From positions 295,258,270 through 295,322,269 of the forward strand of contig NC_133650.1 in NCBI RefSeq assembly GCF_009905375.1: DNA of 64,000 bases, read 5' to 3'. Numbering within the stretch: the first letter of the stretch is position 1; each line of letters opens with the position of its first letter. The position numbers and the translations under genes were made by a program. Under the pieces are notes generated by a model. That model ran no database searches, was not told the DNA's origin, and worked only from the letters and a program-made list of their open reading frames with translations. Below are positions 1 to 13,560 of this stretch, piece by piece. Origin of the DNA: Apium graveolens (Eukaryota; Streptophyta; Magnoliopsida; Apiales; Apiaceae).

Positions 1-290
1 GATAAATCTCTGTAATAAAAGCTCATGGGCTTGGGGTTCACTCGGCACTGGACAAAATATTCATCTACATCCTCCCACGACCCATCCGAATTCGATAAGG
101 TACTCCCGGGACCTAATACTAGGGTCTGAGCTAAAACTTGTTGAGGCGGGTCAACCCGGGGAGGCATTTCTACTGAACTGCAGCTGGAAGAGGAAGAGGG
201 GTAGAAGGAGTTAAGTTCACCTAACCCGACAGGACGCTCGGGATACCGATTCCTAAGAGTAGCAATACGCTTAAAACGACTACCTGGCAT
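1..290 (-). CDS. Antisense extra ORF of the Tat-type element, N-terminal part, partial
   Basis: An open frame starts at the ATG at 290 and runs off the left edge of the window (about 96 codons visible). The product begins MPGSRFKRIATLRNR and has a Ser-rich stretch near residues 31-39, followed by acidic and aromatic residues. Its place upstream of the 3' LTR on the strand opposite to the element matches the additional ORFs of Tat elements, often annotated as a putative gypsy-type transposase domain. The visible part is too short to confirm that domain. A possible 5'UTR intron lies upstream: splice acceptor AG at 305-304, donor GT at 745-744. A TATA box is at 873-866. Function is unknown. Confidence 0.5.
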   Translation of the reverse strand, partial: MPGSRFKRIATLRNRYPERPVGLGELNSFYPSSSSSCSSVEMPPRVDPPQQVLAQTLVLGPGSTLSNSDGSWEDVDEYFVQCRVNPKPMSFYYRDL

Positions 291-865
291 ATACTACACG
301 TGTCTATGTAAACGCACCCCGGAGTCAATGCCAAACCCGAACCCAACAATAAAACAAGACAAAAAACAGAACAAGTTTAGAAACAAATCATGTACGTATC
401 TTACCCCAAAAATAAGATCTACAACATATACATACATATATAACAAAAAGCATATAACAAGAACACGCCCCGGGCTCTACAACTATTTACACTACAAAAA
501 CCCACTTATTCGCATACAATACTACCAAAATCCGTGTTAAATACGCAAATCAAGCACAAAACCATTGCAAAGGCCATGCAAAATCTACAAACTACAGAGA
601 TTAAAGGTCGAATGAACAAGACAGTCATGAAATTCGAACAAGGAATATGAAAGAGCGAAGCAAAACTCTCACAACATGGTTACATGCATGGAGATAACGA
701 ATGGAAAAGAAGTAAAGGAGAGAGGTGAGAAATCAAGATGCTTACAAAGTAGCAGGAGAAGGAAATGCGGCTTCAACACCGAATGCTCCAAAAACCTCTG
801 TAAAATGCTCTTATCTCTCTATGCAGAAGTGTTTGCGTAAATGAAAAAAGAAAAGGAGAGGGTGG

Positions 866-931
866 TATTTATAGAAGGAAGAAAGAAGATGTGAGCGGTT
901 TTTGGGTTAAAGAAACCGTCGGGGCCACGTG
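866..931 (-). promoter_or_regulatory. TATA box and G-box upstream of the antisense ORF
   Basis: On the minus strand TATAAATA lies at 873-866, and a palindromic CCACGTGG (G-box/ABRE core) is centred at 928. Transcription would start near 840, leaving a short leader exon before the possible splice donor at 745. This is the usual order for a plant polymerase II promoter and suggests that the antisense frame has its own promoter, separate from the LTR. Confidence 0.5.
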
Positions 932-1210
932 GCACCAATTGATTGGCGACAGATTAATAACTGCAGCAGTTATTACCACTACCACAATCATGTCACGGCG
1001 CGTCTTTTTAGGCAAAAAAGGGGAGGAAATTAAAAACTGTACACTCAAAAGATACGAATAAAACGTGTATATCTTTGACCCCAGCTAGAATCCCAACAGT
1101 CGTCTGACATCCCGGATTCTCAGCAACAACTTTTCAGAGCCCCGGTCAAATCAAATGTCAGGAGTGTACTTGCCCACCAAACCGTGCCCAAAATTCAAAT
1201 CCAAAATCAA

Positions 1211-1875
1211 ATGACTAACCAAGTCAACCCCGGAGTCTCATCCCAATTTGACCCCGGGGTTAGGGGGCAACAAATCAAACCCCCAAAATTTTCCAAAGTA
1301 TTTTAAGGAATCCAACCTTGAACTAAAATCAAATGACTAACCAAGTCAACCCCGGAGTCTCAGCCCAATTTGACCCCGGGGTTAGGGGGCAACAAATCAA
1401 ACCCCCAAAATTTTCCAAAGTATTTCAAGGAATCCCACCTTGAACTAAAATCAAATGACTAACCAAGTCAACCCCGGAGCCTCATCCCCATTTGACCCCG
1501 GGGTTAGGGGGCAGCAAAACAAATCAAAGCCCCAAAACCTTTCTAAGTATTTCAAGGAATCCCACCAAGTCAACCCCGGAGTCTCAGCCCAATTTGACCC
1601 CGGGGTTAGGGGGCAACAAATCAAACCCCCAAAATTTTCCAAAGTATTTCAAGGAATCCCACCTTGAACTAAAATTAAATTACTAACCAAGTCAACCCCG
1701 GAGTCTCAGCCCAATTTGACCCCGGGGTTAGGGGGCAACAAATCAAACCCCCAAAATTTTCCAAAGTATTTCAAGGAATCCCACCTTGAACTAAAATCAA
1801 ATGACTAACCAAGTTAACCCCGGAGTCTCATCCCCATTTGACCCCGGGTTAGGGGGCAGCGAATCAAACAACCCC
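1211..1875 (+). repeat. Tandem array, about six units of 122 bp
   Basis: The anchor AAGTCAACCCCGGAG or a close variant recurs at 1221, 1343, 1465, 1567, 1689 and 1811. Spacings are 122, 122, 102, 122 and 122, so one unit carries a 20-bp deletion. Each unit also holds GACCCCGGGGTTAGGGGGCA and an A-rich half. The array lies just before the polypurine tract and 3' LTR. It is noncoding: short open frames crossing it are a by-product of repetition. Tandem arrays at this place are common in Tat/Ogre-type elements. Confidence 0.9.
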
Positions 1876-1942
1876 CAAGCTTTGCAAAGGCGCCGCAACA
1901 CAAAGGCAATTACTCTACTCCCCCATCCGGATAAACCCGCAT

Positions 1943-1960
1943 AAGGGAGTGGGGGGCAAA
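1943..1960 (+). other. Polypurine tract of the Tat-type element
   Basis: The purine-rich run AAGGGAGTGGGGGGCAAA directly abuts the LTR start TGATAGCCC at 1961. This is where plus-strand DNA synthesis is primed in LTR elements, and it fixes the orientation of the element as plus. Confidence 0.8.
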
Positions 1961-2609
1961 TGATAGCCCATAATAAGTCAGACCCAATTGGAGAGGCCCA
2001 GGGCCCAAACATAAGATCCCAGGACACGTGGCGGCATCACCACCGTCCAGGTTCCCGGGATCCAGAACGTTCCTACGGTCTGGATCTGATAGTACTCTGA
2101 CGCATTCAGCGTTGACCTTGAGGAGCCCAGGACACGTGGCAACATCACCACCGTCCAGGTACCCGGGATCAAGGACGTTCCTACGGTCCGGATCCGATAG
2201 TACTCTGACGCATCCCAGGCGTCCAGATGCCCTACAGTCCAAAAGGCCAACCTACGGTTCAGATGAAAAGGGACAAACCCCTAAACCCTAGTAGGAGGCC
2301 TATAAAAGGTAGAACAGAAGGAAGGTTACAGGTTACAAGCTGATATACTCTCTCTCTCCCACATATACTTACATGCACACACGTACTCCACACAAACATA
2401 TCTGCATAATCCCAACTTTGCCCTTCTTCTTCTCAAAACCCTTTCTCATCCTCACGCCGGAGGTGCCGCGGGGACGCCACCCCCCTCCGGTTCTGTTTTG
2501 TAGGTTCCCACCCTACAGCTACACCGCACACGGCCGTCGTCACAGCCTAAAAAGGAGTTTGAGTTCGGGCCCTACAAGGAGAAGGTCCCGGGGTGATATG
2601 GGATTATCA
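1961..2609 (+). repeat. 3' LTR of the Tat-type element (649 bp)
   Basis: The LTR starts TGATAGCCC after the polypurine tract and ends GGGATTATCA, giving a TGATA/TATCA terminal inverted repeat. A TATA box (TATAAAAG) is at 2301-2308. Upstream of it is a direct duplication of about 88 bp (2018-2105 and 2126-2213, offset 108). Each copy holds ACACGTGGC, CACCACCGTCCAGG and a GATAGTACTCTGACGCAT block. Only one LTR is in the window, so the age cannot be estimated. It lies 167 bp from the last base of the broken receptor-kinase exon at 2776. Confidence 0.8.
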
Positions 2610-2775
2610 CACATCACTGTTATAGTCAACCTACTGTACATATGAACCATAACTTTGATCCCCATTTTTTTCTTCATATTAAGCCAGAAAGTATTATCAG
2701 TTCACTAGCTATCTCAAATCAAATATGTTAAAAGTACTATTGACTTCAGTAGTAAATGAAGACAAATGATTTTAC

Positions 2776-4077
2776 CTAATTCAGATGCAACCATTCCTAT
2801 GTAAAGGTCTTGCCCACTTTCTTTCCCATCTGTAATATCAATAAGCTCATTAAACCATAACAAGCATCCGCTTCCGCGGCCTCTTACATCTGTATTAGCA
2901 TAAGCTGTACACGAGCAATTTTTCAAGCATGCTCTCTTACATTCATCAAGGCCATATTAGTATCAAACCAAGAACGCTGAGTATCTGGTAATTTCAACCC
3001 CGAGTGTTTCACAAATCCCTCTCCATTCGCACAACTCAATGGAACTTTTCTTGCACATCCACTAGACCAATCTGTAGCATCCCATTCTTTTTTATCTTTT
3101 GGCTGAAATCCATTAAAGCACTTGCATACAGGAGAATCGTTAACGTTACAGCTCCCATAAGCTCCACATACCCCGTAACGATCACAATTATCTATCGGAG
3201 CAGAAAAATAAATCTGCCAAGTTTGAGTTTTTTCAATCCAGACCAATCTTTGTATATAGCCAAATGAATTCACTATCTTCCTCATAACGACAGAACTATT
3301 AACAACTTCATAACGGTAATACAACTCCTTATCGTTAGAAACAAAATCGGACGTAAAGATTTGGTTGGGATTGAAGTTAGGCGTGCCAGAAAATCGAACA
3401 CCATTCCAAGACCCACCTCGTGTAAATATATCAGAACCTTTACGTACGATAAGCTGTGGAAATCCATTACGAGTAACACGATTTGTGTATATACCTGGAG
3501 ATGGATCATCCTCATTTTTCCAAGAAGTGAGATATCTTTCGAACCCGGTTTCAAAATTCCACCCAATCTTAGCACCCGGTAATTGAGTATTTCCAGGTTT
3601 ATCAAAACTTTGCCAGAGGAAATGATCAGGGTCACTGTCAGTGCCATCTCTAATGACAAGATTTCCAGAATCCAACAGCTGCAACACAGGATCATTCAGA
3701 GATGTCGAGGAGTTTGATGACCAAACTACATCATCAGAAGCATTGAGAATGACAAGATTTCCGTTGCTGTTAAGTTTTAGGAGACCAGATGTAGCACTAA
3801 GAGGAGTTTCTCTGTTGGCAATCCACACAATTGTCTTTTGCGATATCTTCTTATACCATATGCCCACGTATTGATTGGTGGAACTTCCCACACTAACGAA
3901 ACCAAGCTCGAAATGGCCACCAGATGAAACAATAGTGCTTCCATCTCTAAGTATTTGGTTGGCTTTTATAATGTCTATAGCTGCTGGCGCTGCTACTTGA
4001 GAGTTTAATGAAACATGGAACAAGAAACTGCAGAATAACAAATAAATCAAAAAATTTGTAAAACTGCAGCCTTCCAT
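2776..4077 (-). pseudogene. G-type lectin S-receptor-like kinase, first exon only, frameshifted
   Basis: The start chosen is the ATG at 4077, giving a hydrophobic signal peptide (FLIYLLFCSFLFHVSL). Then follow the B-lectin domain (WYKKISQKTIVWIANRE), the S-locus glycoprotein domain (SGNLVIRDGT, LWQSF), the cysteine-rich EGF-like part (CGAYGSCNV, CKCFNGF) and the start of the PAN domain. Near 2940 the frame shifts: the PAN cysteines [10 protein letters not shown] continue in another frame to a splice donor (GT at 2775-2774). The membrane and kinase exons are absent up to the Tat LTR that ends at 2609. They may have been lost, or lie beyond the window if the element inserted in intron 1. It is a same-strand neighbour and relative of the intact gene at 4873-8239. 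Confidence 0.85.
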
Positions 4078-4140
4078 GAACTTTGCAATATTTTGTGAGT
4101 TGCTCACTGAGAATTGAAGAGCATGTATTTTAAAAAACAA

Positions 4141-4872
4141 ATCTTTGTTTTAAAATATAACTTTCCTACCCAGCCGTTGAGGTTATGTATGTGCATGTTA
4201 GTACCACACACGTTTCCATCATCATTTGGAATATCGACATGAGTTTCCATCTTACGAAATGTTCAAGTCTTTCTTGTATTAAAAGACTTACTCTGCACGT
4301 CGAATATTTTTAAGGTTCTCAGAGTGACATACTTTTAGCATTTAGCACACACCTCTCAATCAGTTGTGACATCTCCGATTATATTTCTGCTTGACTTGAA
4401 ATTTCCATGTCCTTCCCCCATTAAACTCTGTACATTCTGTTTACCAAACTTAGCAAAAATAACATTTTCATCTTGTGGTGGAGGTTTAAAAACTTGAAAT
4501 TGATTTCTTCAATCCTTGCTAACGTGCTAATCTGAAGTATCTGTTAAAGAGAAAAAAGCTCCAAGCTTGACCACAAGGGAATTACATGAGATCTTAGATT
4601 TTGTAGTTTAAATACGATGTGGCGTTGTAATTAACCGAGGTCAACCTGAGGAGCATGAAATCCACATTTAAAAGAGGACACTATGTACAATTTTATTCTT
4701 TTATTATATATTTTATACTGAATTGAATTTATGTACGATCATCAAAATGTTAAATGACAAAGTTTCCCGTGTACATGAAATTGGTTAGAACCTGGAATTC
4801 AAACGAAGAATAGAAGCAGTACCCTAGCTAAGTTGAATGACAAATTTCCTCCTACAATCTCTGCATTATGTT
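4141..4872. other. Intergenic DNA between the two receptor-kinase copies
   Basis: No open frame or element ends were recognised. It holds the region 3' of the intact kinase gene (stop at 4873) and the upstream region of the broken copy. It is AT-rich with no clear repeats. Confidence 0.5.
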
Positions 4873-8239
<3,367 letters not shown>

Positions 8240-8361
8240 GTTTATTCAGATCAGTTCTGTGTGTTTAGATATTTTATGTTTTTATATGTTAGATTTTGTG
8301 TTTGTGTTTCAACTCTAGAGATAAAGTAGTAGAGAAGTTGAGTACGGAAGTAGCAAGTAGC

Positions 8362-8367
8362 TTTATA
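8362..8367 (-). promoter_or_regulatory. Possible TATA box of the receptor-kinase gene
   Basis: TATAAA on the minus strand lies about 125 bp upstream of the ATG at 8239, a reasonable distance for a short 5' leader. It is a single-motif call without further support. Confidence 0.35.
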
Positions 8368-9570
8368 TCGAAGGTACGAAGAAAGGTGAAAAAGTGTAAA
8401 TTTACTGTGTGAAATAAGTAATTAGGACGACAAAAGTTGTGAACGGTGTGCAAGTAAAATATTTTTTTTTTCTTGCCGTTGAATACTAGATCCTCGTGTA
8501 GATCATGTGGGTTTTTTTTAAACTATGATTGACTAATTTAATGGAAATGATTGCTGCATTCTGACGGCTGTTTTAAGGGTTAATAGTTGTTAATTAAGGT
8601 TTAGGTACAGAAAGGTATCCGCTAAATGGTGTCCGAACTCAGATCAGGAATTCATGATGGAAATTGCTAATGTTTGGTGTATGGTTGTACAAAATTTTTT
8701 ATATAAGTTTTAATTGGAATGGTCCCATATATTTATATTAACAAAATTAATTAAAATATTACATATCAAAAATTATGTCATTATATATAAATATTTTATA
8801 CAAAATTCTGTACATCTAATACTATTTTATTTAAATTAATATCCTAAATAAAAATGTAAAGACGGTAAGCTCAGGCTGAATATGTTAGCTAATTTAGGAT
8901 TTTCAATTCAAGTGTTTAGCCGTTCACCTTCCACTTTTATAACTTGATTGTATACAGATTTATATTAGTTTCATCATATTTAAAAAAATAGTTGTAATAA
9001 AATGTAACATTTAAATTATTTTTCGATGTAAAACTCACATGTGTACTCTATTTGCTAATTTTTCCTGCTAGCACATATTAAAAAGAATAAATATTATTGA
9101 GCAAAAAAAAAGAATGAAAATTCTTGTAAAAAGTAGAATAAAATTTAGTTAATGATCATAATTCATACATCAGACCGTCCAGCATATACCTGGGAGGAGA
9201 AAAAGAATAGTTTACCAATAGAGTCTATAGAGCAACAAGAATTCTTCCCGTCACATGTTAATCTGCCGCCTTATTTGTTTGTTGTCATATATTCTTCATA
9301 TATATTTTTAGAGTAATTGCACTTTGTATTGCTCAATTTTAATGAAAAAATAAATATAAACTAAAAGTTTGATAAAAATAGATTGCACTCTTCACTTATT
9401 TTTTTTTTGACGTTTATTATGCACCCTTTTTTATAATTTCCTTGACTTGATCTAGGGCAAAATCGAAAATTCAGCAAAAAAAATAAATAAACTAAAATTT
9501 ACATCAAATAATACTAAAAATTAAATTTCAATACAAAATTTTAAAATTTAAATTTTTAAATAATACTAGT
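8368..9570. other. AT-rich intergenic DNA upstream of the receptor kinase
   Basis: No open frame of note, RNA gene or element boundary was recognised. The stretch becomes very AT-rich towards the inverted repeat at 9571. Confidence 0.5.
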
Positions 9571-9733
9571 AATTTCAGTTTTGATTTTCATTTTATAGTA
9601 TTAATGCTAATATTTTATAATTCTAATACAACAATTTTAATAATTAGTTTTGAATATATATTTAAATTTATTTGTAGTAGAGTTGTAACATTTTGAAATT
9701 AATACTACAAAAATGAAAATCAAAATTGAAATT
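9571..9733. repeat. AT-rich inverted repeat, MITE-like or foldback
   Basis: The left arm 9571-9606 (core TTTTGATTTTCATTTTATAG) is nearly the reverse complement of the right arm 9698-9733 (core TACAAAAATGAAAATCAAAA), separated by about 90 bp. Weaker complementarity extends outwards on both sides. It has no coding capacity. Base composition limits confidence: AT-rich DNA forms such pairs readily, but over 30 aligned bases in order favour a real foldback. The Tat element inserted 30 bp to its right. Confidence 0.5.
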
Positions 9734-9767
9734 AATAGCATTAAAAATTTTATTATTTTATAGTTGG

Positions 9768-10212
9768 TGTTACGTCCAGATTCTTTCGGAATCTTGAACA
9801 GGCTTCGGTACCTTGAAGGTGGCTTCGGCTGATACCTGAAAGTGAAGAGAATGCGAGGGTTTGTACCCCCGATTCACCTCCGGTGTGAGAATAAAAATCT
9901 GGTTGTAAGGGTGTGGTAATAATACAAGAAAAGTAGAGTGTATGCGAGAATGTGTGTGTCTCCTTTGTCTTACTTTTCAAGGGTTTTTATACCCAATTCT
10001 GCAATGACTGCTCGTCCGTTACTTATCATTATGGGGGGAGTGAAAAGGGGGCGTTATGTCCCTTATTCTTTCCAACGGTATGGAAGAAGGGTGGGCCTTG
10101 GTCTGGGACTTCCGTGGGCCTTCGTCTCGCTGGCCTAAAGGTCCTTTGGCCCAGTAGCTTAATCTCATATTGGGCCTTCGTTCGATGGGCCATGTTGGGC
10201 CTATAACCAACA
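9768..10212 (-). repeat. 3' LTR of the Tat element
   Basis: It runs TGTTACGTCC to TAACCAACA, with TG/CA ends. A minus-strand TATAAAAA lies at 9991-9984. GGGCCTTCG and GGCCC runs crowd the half nearest the internal region. The sequence just inside it (reading minus, TGAAGGACAGAGACA) is the candidate polypurine tract. Confidence 0.93.
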
Positions 10213-10328
10213 TGTCTCTGTCCTTCAGTTGGGCCTTCGGGCCGGCCGACGGACACCTATCTCGGCCCATATTGGGGAGGAGAAACCCTAGGGCGACTGC
10301 TTCAGTTCCGCCTCGATCTTCGATCGTA

Positions 10329-10496
10329 CACGTGGCAAGCTGGTAGGAACTTGTAGTGCATTAACGCGACAGCTGTTGGCACGTCGTTCCATGGCTCAAT
10401 CTCAGCCGTTGAATCTCAACCGTTTTAATCTGGAACGTCTATTTTAAAAACCCCCAAACGTCGCCTTTCCAAATTCATTTTGGACGCCTATATAAA
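10329..10496 (+). promoter_or_regulatory. G-box and TATA box upstream of the antisense gene
   Basis: TACACGTGGCAAG (CACGTG at 10329-10334) is followed by a consensus TATATAAA at 10489-10496, on the strand opposite to the host element. A leader exon of about 110 nt would follow, then a possible 5'UTR intron from GT at 10634 to AG at 11154, four bases before the ATG at 11159. Promoter and leader layout resemble those of the antisense ORF at 1-930. Confidence 0.55.
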
Positions 10497-11158
10497 GCTC
10501 ATTTGTGCCTTTCCTTTCACCATTTTTATTTTCTCTACACAGCAACAAACTCCGGCGAGCTTTCTAATTACGGGTAACATCAACTCCGTTTTTCCAGATC
10601 ACCCCATTACAGTCCAGGAGCATCTTCAAATTAGTAAGTTTTCTTTTGCTTTTGAGCATTACTTTTATTTTGCATGCGGGTTTTTGGAGTTTACTAGGCT
10701 TTGCATGCGGCTCCTGTGGCACTGGGTTTAGGGATGTAACTGGGACTGAAATGTATTTTGTTGCATGTTTTGGGGTTTTCCAGTTGCTGGGTATTTCTGG
10801 GTAGGTAATAGGAATTTGTCTGGGTTTTACCAATTTGAGGGGCCCCACATGTTTAAAGATGGCATGTGAGGCGTTTTCTGGACAAGAACGTCCTTCAGGG
10901 TTTCTTGGTTTTAGAACGTCATTCGGGAGCCGACCCAGGGCGTAAACATGTGGCCCAGAGTTTGAGATACTTGTGAAGGGTTCTTTGTGGGCAAGAACAC
11001 CCTTCGGGCTCGCTTGCCCCAGGAACAACCTTCGGAAACCACCTCCGGGTTTTTTGTTCGTTCGGTCCTGGGACATGTACTCGGTTTTTTATTTTTTCTC
11101 TTCTGTCTGCTAATCCGAGTACATGGACTAATGTCTCTCTATTTCCGAATACAGGGAC

Positions 11159-13028
11159 ATGGACCGCGCGAACCGCCCTCCAGATTCTTGGGACCCCTTG
11201 TCGAACAGCTTGGCGGGAACGTCTTCTATTCACCCCGAGCGAACGTGGCGGGCCCTTTTTGGTTCGGCCGCTGACTATCCGGCGGCCAACAATCGATTAG
11301 AGCTGTCGAAGGGGCGCGTGATTCAGATGTACGATGATTATTCCGTCCCTCGGGGGTCTTGTTGGCTGTATGCGCCGAGGGAGGACAAAAGGATCTACGA
11401 TACTCCCGGGGTGCCGGAGGGATACGGAGGCTGCGCCGTAGGGATTTCGGAAGCGGCCTTTAAGTGTGGCCGAAGGGTGCCCCCGTTGAAGCTAATAAAG
11501 CATCTTTTCTTCCAGATGGGCATCGCCCTCGGAAAGATGGACCCAAATGGGGTCATCCATATTAACTGTTTCCAGAACAGATGCCTCCACGCCGGGATCG
11601 CACCCAACACTCGTCTATTCTGGTATCATTATGACTTTCGGAAGAACCCGAATAGTCCCGGTTTTTACACCATCGCTCGGCGAGCAAGGCGACCTGATTG
11701 GACGGCGACCAACTCGAGCAACAAAGCCACTCACACTCATTGGTGTTATGTGAGTGGTCCGCGGTTGGCTGCCATGTCGGTTTGGCGCGATGTGAATCCA
11801 TCGCTGCTTCTTATATCGAGCCTGACCTTGGAGGAGAAGGAGAATTACACGGCGTTGGTGGACGTCTGTGTGAAGAAGTTGGGTCCCGAAGAGTTTCGGG
11901 ACAAGGACTGGCTCTTCAGCTTGTGGGGTGGGGGTAACAAAACTTCTTCCTTCATTTTTTCTTTCATTAGTTTTGTTCCATCACCTGTATAATTGTTTGT
12001 CCTTGTTATGCATTCGGTTATATATGCTTGGACTGACTTGCTTCCTTTTTACATTTCAGTGTCTTCAAGAGAGGCTTTGATTGAGAGGAAAAAGGTCAGG
12101 GCGGCGGAGAAGAGGGCTGCCGAGGAGGCGGCGAAGAAGGCCGCCGAACAGAGGGCTACGCCGGATCCTTCGGAGGAGACGGGGGAGAGGGCTCAGACCG
12201 AGAGGGCTTCGCCGCCCCGCCAATCTCGTGCGGCTTTTGAGGCCGAGGAAGGGGACGATCTGGAGTATATGGGAGAGGGGAACCCTTTCAAGCGGACCCG
12301 GAACCAGGAGGGGATCGTGCGTTCCTATCTTCTATGGCCACGGCCCGGCAATCCACAAAGGAGGTGGCTTCGGACTTGTGCCATGGCCTCCAGCTTCTGG
12401 TTGATCTTCCGACCTTCGCTTCGGCCTCTGCTACCGAGGCCTGTACGGAGCTTCTGTCCTTCCTGTCCCTGGTATATTTTTAATTTTTCTCCATTTTTTT
12501 CTTTTGCTCGTCTTTTTTCCTTCGGCACCTTTTAGTAATGCTTTTGTCTTGTCTTTTTTGCAGGCTGTTCCTTGGGCCGCAGCCGTGGAGGACAAAGTTC
12601 AGGATATGGAGACTCAGATGGCCGAGGTGAAGGAGCTGGAGAGGAGGGCCACGGCGGCCGAGGAGGAACTTGTAAGGGTGAAAGCCCAGAACGAGGTCCT
12701 GGACGGCGAGGCCACCGTTCTGAAGGAGGACAAGTGGCTGGAGAATGAATTGGAGAAGGCGAACCGGAGGATCTCCCACCGGAACGTCCAGCTGAAGAGG
12801 TCCTGAAAGGAGCTTCGGAAGAAGCAGAAGCAGCTGGACTGTACGGAGGAGCGCTGCTTCCAGTTCGGCGCAGACTATGTCCTGGAGAAGGCCCACGACC
12901 TGAACTGGGACTATAAGCAGTTGTTGGACGACAGCCTGGAGGATCCTATCGGACGGCCAGCAATTGAAGCCCCTCATGTCTCCTCCGGTGAAGACGAAGA
13001 GCTCTCGGATGAAGATCCTCAGGCCTAA
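11159..13028 (+). pseudogene. Antisense extra gene of the Tat element, three coding exons, broken
   Basis: Proposed exons are 11159-11933, 12060-12471 and 12564-13028, joined in phase at GT-AG introns. Exon 1 encodes a compact domain with many Trp, Tyr and Cys residues (FWYHYDFRKNPNS, THWCYVSGPRL). It looks like the putative plant transposon domain often found with gypsy elements. Exon 2 is Arg/Ala/Glu-rich (RAAEKRAAEEAAKKAAEQ). Exon 3 is a long coiled coil (VEDKVQDMETQMAEVKELE) with an acidic tail. Breaks: a frameshift near 12320 and a TGA near 12803. The organisation suggests a DNA- or nucleic-acid-binding head with a dimerising tail, but the function is unknown. No strong similarity to capsid or enzyme domains was seen. 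Confidence 0.7.
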
Positions 13029-13224
13029 GCTTTCAGCACTGAGGTGCTTGATATGACGGAAAATGATCTTGTTGCGAAGTTTGCCGTTGGTGTTTCCATG
13101 GTCATACCCAACTCTTGCAGAGGCTTTCTTCGTTCAACTTTTTGACTTGTAATTTTATTTTTTATAATTGGTACTTCTGCCTTCGAGCTTTTGTAATTTA
13201 ACTAGCCTTCGGTCTTTTATATTT

Positions 13225-13560
13225 TAATGCATCTTTCATCTTTCGTCAGCATTGTTTTTTTTTCAACGATTTTAGTAATTGTATCTTCGGCTTCGTTTGC
13301 CTTAACAATTTTAATAAAATGAATCGCCTCTTCGGCCTTATCATTCTGCTTTAACAGTTTTAAGTTTGATAAAATGAATTGTATCTTCGGCTTCATTTGC
13401 CTTAACAATTTTAATAAAATGAATCGTGTCTTCGGCTTTTGCCTTAGCAATTTTAAGTTTAATAAAATGAATCGCATCTTCGGCTTTTGCCTTAGCAATT
13501 TCAACAATTTTAATAAAATGAATCGCATCTTCGGCTTTTGCCTTAGCAATTTTAATAATG
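13225..13560 (+). repeat. Short imperfect tandem repeats downstream of the antisense gene
   Basis: ATCTTCGGCTTTTGCCTTAG and AATTTTAATAAAATGAATCG alternate at least five times with variable spacing (about 40-70 bp). The array lies in the 3' region of the antisense gene and downstream of the integrase of the element. Open frames across it on both strands are repeat artefacts. The AATAAAAT cores could act as polyadenylation signals. Confidence 0.75.

Larger units (their letters stand above)
1..2609 (+). mobile_element. Tat-type Ty3/gypsy retrotransposon, 3' part (left end outside window)
   Basis: This is the 3' end of an LTR element on the plus strand that continues left of the window. In order it shows an antisense extra reading frame (1-290), the promoter and 5' leader of that frame (to about 930), a tandem array (1211-1875), a polypurine tract (1943-1960) and an LTR (1961-2609) with TGATA/TATCA ends. 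An antisense frame between pol and the 3' LTR is known from Tat-lineage gypsy elements, and the complete element at 9768-20051 has the same design. No gag or pol is visible here, so the lineage is inferred from layout. The target duplication cannot be checked because the other end is missing. Confidence 0.7.

Noticed and set aside
328..540. 70-codon plus-strand frame starting MPNPNPTIKQDKK
   Set aside because: It lies in the leader or intron of the antisense Tat gene, is low-complexity, and has no domain or splice support.
1451..1686. Overlapping frames on both strands with repeated PGSNWAETPGL-type peptides
   Set aside because: They are created by the 122-bp tandem array; repetition keeps frames open by chance.
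1910..2291. Several 75-110 codon frames on both strands
   Set aside because: They fall inside the LTR and mirror its internal duplication; no start context or domain.
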